Shown: positions 8,446-13,330 of the stretch, piece after piece | Numbering within the stretch: position 1 is the first letter of the stretch | Layout: every line of letters starts with the position of its first letter | Assembly (NCBI GenBank): GCA_003990745.1 | Contig: RBNI01004873.1 | Location: forward strand, 1 to 13,330 | Length of the DNA: 13,330 nt | Source of the DNA: Jimgerdemannia flammicorona | Taxonomy: Eukaryota; Mucoromycota; Endogonomycetes; Endogonales; Endogonaceae | Reading direction: 5' to 3' | Notes under the pieces: model-generated | What the model saw: only the letters and a program-made list of their open reading frames with translations | Databases searched by the model: none | What the model was told of the DNA's origin: nothing | Translations under genes and position numbers: made by a program

Positions 8446-8910
8446 ACAATTGTAGTACCAGATACCTTATCAAGATGTCCTGACCTTGCCACAATCATGC
8501 AAGTTACTCTAGCATCAGAATTTCTAGACCAAATCAGGCAAGCTTATAAAGAAGACACAGTTGCCACTAGAGTTTTCTTGAATGAGCTCAAGGATATATA
8601 TACTGTTGAGAACAACCTGATCTATTATCAAGACCAAGTCCATCTATCTGAAAACATAAACCTACACTATAAGGTTTTGCAAGAATACTATGACTCCTCT
8701 CTCATTAGTCATCTGAAAATCAAGAAGACTGTCAAGAACATCTAATACTGCTACTATTGGCCAAGTATGGTCAAGAAAATCAAAAACTATATCACCAGCT
8801 ATAATCTATATAAGTGCAATAAGTCTACCAATCAAGTGCCAGCTAGTTTGCTATAATTACTGCCAATTTCTACTAAGAAATTCAAGCAAGTTATCATGGA
8901 CTTTGTAACT
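8446..8910 (+). pseudogene. Gypsy integrase N-terminus, truncated
   Basis: ADTLSRCPD-like VVPDTLSRCPD (about 8452-8484) marks the RNase H to integrase link. The zinc-binding region follows in the same frame: LQEYYDSSLISHLK, then a stop at 8743, then YYWPSMVKKIKNY and SYNLYKCNKS. The family's HHCC ligands read Tyr, His, Tyr (8800), Tyr (8809), so only one is left. The domain ends at IMDFVT (8893-8910), the start of the catalytic core. The core acidic triad, the C-terminus and any chromodomain are gone, replaced by LINE B sequence. The open frame 8497-8745 is part of this, not a separate gene. Confidence 0.85.
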
Positions 8911-9900
8911 TAATTGCTACAAACTAAATCTGATACTGATACTATCATCAGCATTTCTACAATCTCTGAGACCTCAATACTGTTCTCTTGCAAAATAGAG
9001 GTCCAACTGTATTGCACCCTTCTGGCCTTCAAGATACTGGATAGATATTTAGTTGGCCACTCTTCTTTCTCTAGCCACCTAGCCCTCAGCTGGGCCAGCA
9101 GACCATCTATCACTCTGTCCTCAGCTGCCTTCAAGTCTGACTATAGCTTAGCTACCTCCACAGCTAGTTGACAGCACATCTCTCCAGATAGATTCCCCTC
9201 TTCCATTAACTTCAGTTGTCATTACAGCTCTTGCTCAACCCTCCTCCTCTTATCTTTCTACTTCTTCTCTGCCACCTCTCCAATATCTTACTAGTAGGCA
9301 CCTGCCAAGTACTTGAATTTGCCCCACTATTCTGCTATCAACTGACTATCATTCTGCCATCATATCATCTTCTGCCTAGCAATGGCCACAAACTGTTCTC
9401 TCTCTACCTTTCTCCTAAGTAAGGTCACATTGAGATACTAATACCCTCTACCACAATCAGCTGCTTGAAATCTATCACACACCTCCACTCTACAATAATC
9501 TAATCAAGGGTACCACTACACCTCTACAATGTCTAGCATATTGCTCAAACTCTCAGCTACTAGTACTCAATCAATTCTTGTCTCTACTAATTTATTACCA
9601 ACAGAGTACTACCAAGTAAAGGGCCCTAATTTATCTCCCTGGCACTGACAGACACCATCAACCAACTCTGTATCATATTCCATCTGAAGCTATTGAGATA
9701 GTTCAGCTGAGACCACTGCCTTTACCCCACCATCAGACCTATTAAGTATCCTATTATATACTATATTGAAGTCTCTCCCAAGAATGTCTATTTTCACTGC
9801 CTTCTGACCCTTCTAAGCCAGCCAATTCTCCACTCATTGCTTTTACTCTCTGCTAACTGTCAGAAGGTAAACAGAGTCTACTATTAGTCCATCATATGTC
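8911..9900 (-). mobile_element. LINE B: fragment of a third non-LTR element
   Basis: Minus-strand LINE sequence in one constant frame, from the middle of the endonuclease (at 9900) to the linker before the RT (at 8911). It is interrupted at 9900 by the A tail of LINE C, and stops at 8911 against the Gypsy integrase with no A tail, so it is truncated at both ends in this window. Its text differs from LINE A and LINE C at the endonuclease (LGRDFNIVYNRILNRSDGG), so it is a distinct subfamily. The missing 5' part may resume to the right of the window. Confidence 0.8.
8911..9900 (-). pseudogene. LINE B ORF2 part: endonuclease end and pre-RT linker
   Basis: Minus-strand reading: SVYLLTVSRE near the interruption, then DILGRDFNIVYN (from 9788), FTWYYSVGNKLVETRIDWVLVAE, and the SDH position at 9503-9495, which reads LDY (Ser to Leu, His to Tyr, both C-to-T). 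The linker continues to AAEDRVIDGLLAQLRAR and YLSSILKARRVQYSWTSIL, the block that leads into the RT in LINEs. The open frame 9134-8910 is the cleanest part. TGA/TAG/TAA stops break the rest. The endonuclease would be dead because His of SDH is a catalytic residue in AP-like endonucleases. Confidence 0.8.
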
Positions 9901-9926
9901 TTTTTTTTTTTTTTTTTTTTTTTTTT
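9901..9926 (-). repeat. 26-nt A tail of LINE C (T run on plus strand)
   Basis: An uninterrupted run of 26 T's, followed by atagtcac, like the 3' end of LINE A. It marks the point where LINE C joined LINE B. An uninterrupted tail this long suggests recent insertion. Confidence 0.9.
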
Positions 9927-10290
9927 ATAGTCACTGGACTTTGCCATTTATTACCAGTCTATATTATTATAGTTACAGTTACAGGATTTCCTCCCACTAC
10001 CCAATCCTCATAAGAGAGTTCTCTCCTATATCTTCACATTTGAAGACTATCTTACCACCCACAACTCCAATTCTCTCTCCACTCTGCCTACAGATTTTCT
10101 CTATCAAGTGATACCTTTGACCATCCTGCAGGCCCCAGCCAAGCCACCAGCCCATCATAATGTCCTCCATTAACCTTTATCATCTCAACAGCCTCATCCC
10201 TAAGCCAAGGCTCCTTCTTTTCTCAAAAACAAACAACCAGTGACCTGCTAACCCCACTCAAACTACCAGTACCCAACCTAAAGTAAGCCA
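9927..10290 (-). other. LINE C 3' UTR and very end of ORF2
   Basis: No separate gene is seen. The minus strand holds the end of ORF2 (stops become too dense after EIDWWGG to place the terminus) and the 3' untranslated region. It is partly alignable with 9-440 of LINE A. Confidence 0.5.
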
Positions 10291-10469
10291 CTTCTATCCC
10301 ACCCCCCCCACCAGTCTATCTCTCAAATCCTCCCACTGACCTCACTCACTATCTCTCCTATGCATGATATCCAATTGATCTCTAACTACTAGTCAAAATC
10401 ACCAAGTACCTCGTACTCTCCTAGCCAATGTTCTGGTATCTGTACAAATCCCCCCTCCTGTCTCACATT

Positions 10470-10484
10470 GTGGCACTCCTCACA
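10470..10484 (-). other. C-terminal Cys-Cys-His motif of LINE C ORF2
   Basis: The minus strand reads CEECH, in frame with the RT. A Cys/His cluster near the C-terminus is common in LINE ORF2 proteins. LINE A has YKKYL at the same place, so this copy shows what was lost there. Confidence 0.55.
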
Positions 10485-11531
10485 GTCAAAGCTACCCCCC
10501 TTGACAAGGTGGCCTGAGCAGAAGTTGAGTATGACATTTCTCTGCAGTATATGCCACTAGACCACCCAGTACTTTGGCAGCATCTACTATTGTACCTCAG
10601 CACTCTAGGTCCAAACCCCATTCCAATCCCACTTCTCTCCAATACTCACCAACTGTCATCCTCTGAGCCATAGATCCTGCCCTAGGCCCCTCTGATACTC
10701 AATCTCATCACTAATATCAAAATCAATCAGAGGAATGCCCCCCAAAAATACTCTGTCCCATCTCCACATTACTGGGTCCCAAGGTATCTCTCCTTTATTT
10801 ATCCTCTAGTGGATTCCAATGCAGTGTACCCCATCTACTACTCCCTACCAGAAGCTCTTGTACTGCATGTGTTCATTATTCTGAAGCCTAACTAAGGACA
10901 GTAGATCTCCTGTAGAGTCTCTTGGTGAGGACCTCATCTTCCAGATCTTCTGCATCAGAAGAACCTAGCTACCCCCTCTCAACTCAACCACTCTCTTCAA
11001 TCACTATGCTCTCAGACAGTACAGTCTCTTCAGAAAATCAACCAGTCCAAGGCCCCCTCTAGCCACCAGTAAAGACAAGACCTTCTGGCTGATCTGACTC
11101 CTTCTCTCAGCCCAGATCTACCCCTTGGCCAGTTTCATCAGTCTCTTCACCATCCAGGCAGAGAAGTCTAGGTGATATGTCAAATACTACATCTTCAGCA
11201 TCCAGTAGATGTTCAAAATCAAAACACACCCCACCAGAGATAAGTGGTGTCCTCCCCAACTCTGCAGGGCCTCCCCCCAGATTACGACCCACTGCTCTTA
11301 CCAATGTCTTGATAGGACTGACCCATATATTGATAGATAGATACCCAAGTACTGTACTGCCTCTCCCACAGGGACAATTGTTCCAATAATATCCCCTCCC
11401 ACTAGGCTATTATCCAACACTATTATTTCACACTTATATCAATTGAGTTTAGCCCTAGAGTATACCTCATACCACTCCACTGTCTCTCTGAGCTCCTTAA
11501 CATTGGCAATTGATCCCAGGCCAACCACCAT

Positions 11532-11543
11532 ATCATTTGCAAA
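11532..11543 (-). other. RT catalytic block C, mutated to FAND (LINE C)
   Basis: The minus strand reads FRAFANDMVVGLGS, the FADD box with the first catalytic Asp changed to Asn. The surrounding 103 codons are open, so this one residue may be the main defect of this part of the RT. Confidence 0.8.
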
Positions 11544-13320
11544 GGCTCTAAATTTCCACCCAATTCCATAAACCAAGTGTCTAACTATCCTCCTTCTAAT
11601 TCTATCTATCAAAGGCTCTAGGGAAAGAGTATATAGAATGGGGGACAATAGATCCCCCTGGAGCATACCCCTCTCCAGAGAGAATGCCACCCCTCTATAT
11701 CCATTGTATATGAGTGCAGCCCTACTCCTTTCCAGTAGACTGACTATCACTAATCAGAACTGGTGAGATACACCAATCTTATTCAATACCTTTGCCAGCC
11801 AGACCCACCAAACCTGGTCATATGTCTTCTTCTGATCCAGGAAGACTAGTCACCCATCTAGTCTACAGGCTCATGCCTCTTCAATAACTCTATGCACCCA
11901 AGCCATGCTATCCCTAATGAGCCAATCTCCTATAAAGCCCCACTGCTTCACACCTAATACCTACTGGGTCACCTTCTGCAGTCTTGTGACCACCACCTTA
12001 GTAACCAACTTTCTGTCTATATCTAGTAGTATGATCAGCTGCCAGTTCTTCCAATCCTCCTGCCTTCTCTTGTTTTTATATAGCAGCATTACCAGCTCTA
12101 GATCCTGCTCTTCCACCCATCTCCCTGACTGTAGTATCACATCACACAGTACCATCAGCTCTCTCAGTACTCTAGAGACTCCCACCATCTTCTTCCAGAA
12201 GTCCCAGGGCAGACTGTCCTCTTCTGGCACCATGCCCAGCATAGTTATAGTGAGAACCTAGTAGATCTTCTCCTCCTGTACTGGCCCCACCAAGCTACCC
12301 AGCCCTTCTGCATGTGGTGGGTGCCAATTCTCCAAAGTATGGTCAATGGTAGTAGTATCAGCCCCACTCTCCTCCTTACTCCGTAAACCACTCCATCTCT
12401 CCTTTAACAAAACAAGAATGTCTTGAATGCTATGCATCAGCAGACCATCAGAATCTAATACTCCCTCTCACCTCTGCTTTACTCTCCTTGCCTGAAGGGT
12501 CCTTGTGAGATACTTAGAAGGCCTTTCCCCTTCCTCTAGTCCCTGCCAATGTAACTGTGCTACCAAACCCTATACCTGTACCTCCTCTTCTTCTTGCAAC
12601 ACCTGTTGTAGTTTCCTAACCCCCATTTTTACCCACAGTAATCTCCAGTGCTCCCCCCCCTCTAGTACTACCAGATCTGCCCAATCTTCCAAGAGCCTAG
12701 TCAGTCTAGCAGAAGCCTATCTCACTCTCCTCCTCCACTGTCTTCTGGCCACCATGCCAGTCTCATTCCAGTAGGCCCTTGCAGCCTCTTTCATCCTCAT
12801 CTACTGGACACCAACTGGGGTACCTTTCTGTATCAAGCCCTCCACCTTCTGCTGAATGTCCTCAGCCCACTTATTCTATATTACTATATTATCTAACAAA
12901 GAGGAATTAAGGTACCAATGTCCAGGCCCATCTCCACTCCCCTCCAAATAACCCTACCCCAGCAGCCCCCAATGATCTGACCACAGATACTACTCTGTCT
13001 CCAGTGACTTCCAGATATCCAAACCCCAGTAGCTCACTATCAGAATCCAGTCAATCCTTGTCTCCAGGCTACCCACCCAATGTGTATATACCCTCCTATC
13101 ACTCCAGAACCTCCTGCCAGCATCCATCAGAGCACTTAGCCTTTCTACTTCCTCCTATACCTCCAGTCCTCCACTCTTATCCACAGCCCCCTGCCCTCTA
13201 TTGGTTCTATCCACCAGTACATCTCTGACCATATTGAAGTCCCCACCAAGTACATCCACTCCAGCCTCTGTAAGTGCCCCACTCTCTTGAAGACTCTTTA
13301 CTCAATCTACATACTTCTTT

Positions 13321-13330
13321 CTTTTTTTTT
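13321..13330 (-). repeat. T run at the window edge, possible A tail of another LINE
   Basis: LINE C can be aligned with LINE A up to about 13318 (the KK..VKSLQ region before LGGDFN). At 13321 the sequence turns into pure T to the end of the window, like the T runs at 1 and 9901. It may be the tail of another nested LINE, or an A-rich Lys stretch. Confidence 0.4.

Larger units (their letters stand above)
4800..8910 (+). mobile_element. Ty3/Gypsy LTR retrotransposon, 3'-truncated, carries a dUTPase-like domain
   Basis: The domain order on the plus strand is 5' LTR, primer-binding site, gag with relic zinc knuckle, dUTPase-like domain, aspartic protease, RT, RNase H and integrase N-terminus. 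RT before integrase defines the Gypsy (Metaviridae-type) order. The element ends in the integrase, soon after the zinc-binding region, where minus-strand LINE B sequence begins; the integrase DDE core and 3' LTR are missing. Frames: gag to mid-dUTPase is one frame, dUTPase end to RT is the next, and RT and RNase H shift again. The original was probably one gag-pol frame, since a single lost base accounts for the first change. Damage is mostly C-to-T or G-to-A, plus small indels and one larger RT deletion. Confidence 0.9.
9901..13319 (-). mobile_element. LINE C: youngest non-LTR element, 3' complete
   Basis: Read right to left, its 3' end is the 26-T run at 9901-9926. The 3' end and the C-terminal protein blocks match LINE A but with many differences, so the two are related but separate subfamilies. 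ORF2 keeps one frame over about 3 kb. All three CpG sites that I could find in the window lie here, which fits a more recent insertion. It lies inside the endonuclease of LINE B. At the right it ends in the middle of its own endonuclease, against a T run. Confidence 0.88.
10290..13319 (-). pseudogene. LINE C ORF2: endonuclease, RT and C-terminal CCH motif
   Basis: Minus strand, one frame throughout. Endonuclease: VLGGDFNMVRDVLVDRTN (about 13245), RIDWILI, SDHWGLLG (SDH at 12980-12972, intact). Linker: GERPSKYLTRTLQARRVK. RT: WQLIILLDIDRKLVTKV, block A LDQKKTYDQVW (Asp codon at 11837), block B RGMLQGDLLSPILY (intact QGD), block C AFANDMVVGLGS (11543-11532, FADD expected), then AVQYLGIYLSIYGS and LVARGGLGLVDF. 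The C-terminus has FDCEECHNVRQE (CX2CH at 10484-10470) and LGEYEVLGDFD. Open stretches include 12242-11961 and 11750-11439. Stops are mainly TGA or TAG where Trp, Arg or Gln is expected. I saw no frameshift. The N-terminal endonuclease part and ORF1 are missing on the right. I see no RNase H domain. Confidence 0.88.

Noticed and set aside
10290..10700. RNase H domain at the C-terminus of LINE C ORF2
   Set aside because: I looked for the TDGS-type start and the acidic residues of a LINE RNase H and did not find them; a CCH motif is there instead.
11107..11304. Minus-strand open frame of 65 codons with a TTG start
   Set aside because: It is in another frame from LINE C ORF2. The ORF2 frame gives the expected post-RT text (YLGIYLSIYGS, GEALQSWGGHHLSLVG) through the same bases.
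8914..13228. Plus-strand open frames in LINE B and LINE C (8914-9171, 9216-9422, 9896-10111, 11177-11389, 11905-12261, 12505-12774, 13004-13228)
   Set aside because: All are antisense to the LINE reading frames. The one at 9896 is started by the T run itself.
1..13330. CRISPR array, tRNA, rRNA, bacterial promoters or ribosome-binding sites
   Set aside because: No regularly spaced repeats, cloverleaf or rRNA text noticed. The content is eukaryotic retroelements.

Overview
This window looks like a pile of decayed retrotransposons from a fungal genome. I see no host gene, tRNA, rRNA or bacterial feature. The fungal reading rests on a Ty3/Gypsy polyprotein and LINE proteins of fungal type, plus many C-to-T and G-to-A changes of the kind made by repeat-induced point mutation (RIP) or deamination of methylated cytosine. 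CpG is almost absent: reading by eye I found only three, near 10412, 11285 and 12382. I cannot name the phylum or species.

Layout. (1) 1-4799, minus strand: LINE A. Its A tail is seen as T's at 1-8, ORF2 (endonuclease, RT, C-terminal Cys motif) runs from 3716 down to about 440, and a Glu/Lys-rich ORF1 lies at about 3770-4785. (2) 4800-8910, plus strand: a Ty3/Gypsy element with a 5' LTR (4800-5264), primer-binding site, gag, an unexpected dUTPase-like domain (6345-6745), protease, RT, RNase H and the start of integrase. It stops abruptly and has no 3' LTR. (3) About 8911-9900, minus strand: LINE B, a fragment with the end of the endonuclease and the linker to the RT. (4) 9901 to about 13319, minus strand: LINE C, with a 26-nt A tail that interrupts LINE B's endonuclease. 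Its ORF2 keeps a single frame for about 3 kb, broken only by stop codons. (5) 13321-13330: T's at the right edge, possibly the tail of yet another LINE.

The most interesting item is the dUTPase-like domain, placed between the gag zinc knuckle and the protease and read in the protease frame. This is the order known from betaretroviruses, not the usual order of a fungal Gypsy element. Every element carries damaged catalytic or metal-binding residues. The Gypsy RT reads YLDN, the LINE RTs read FTND and FAND, all three knuckle Cys and two integrase Cys are Tyr, and LINE B's endonuclease SDH reads LDY. None can be active as it stands. LINE C is the least damaged and probably the youngest.
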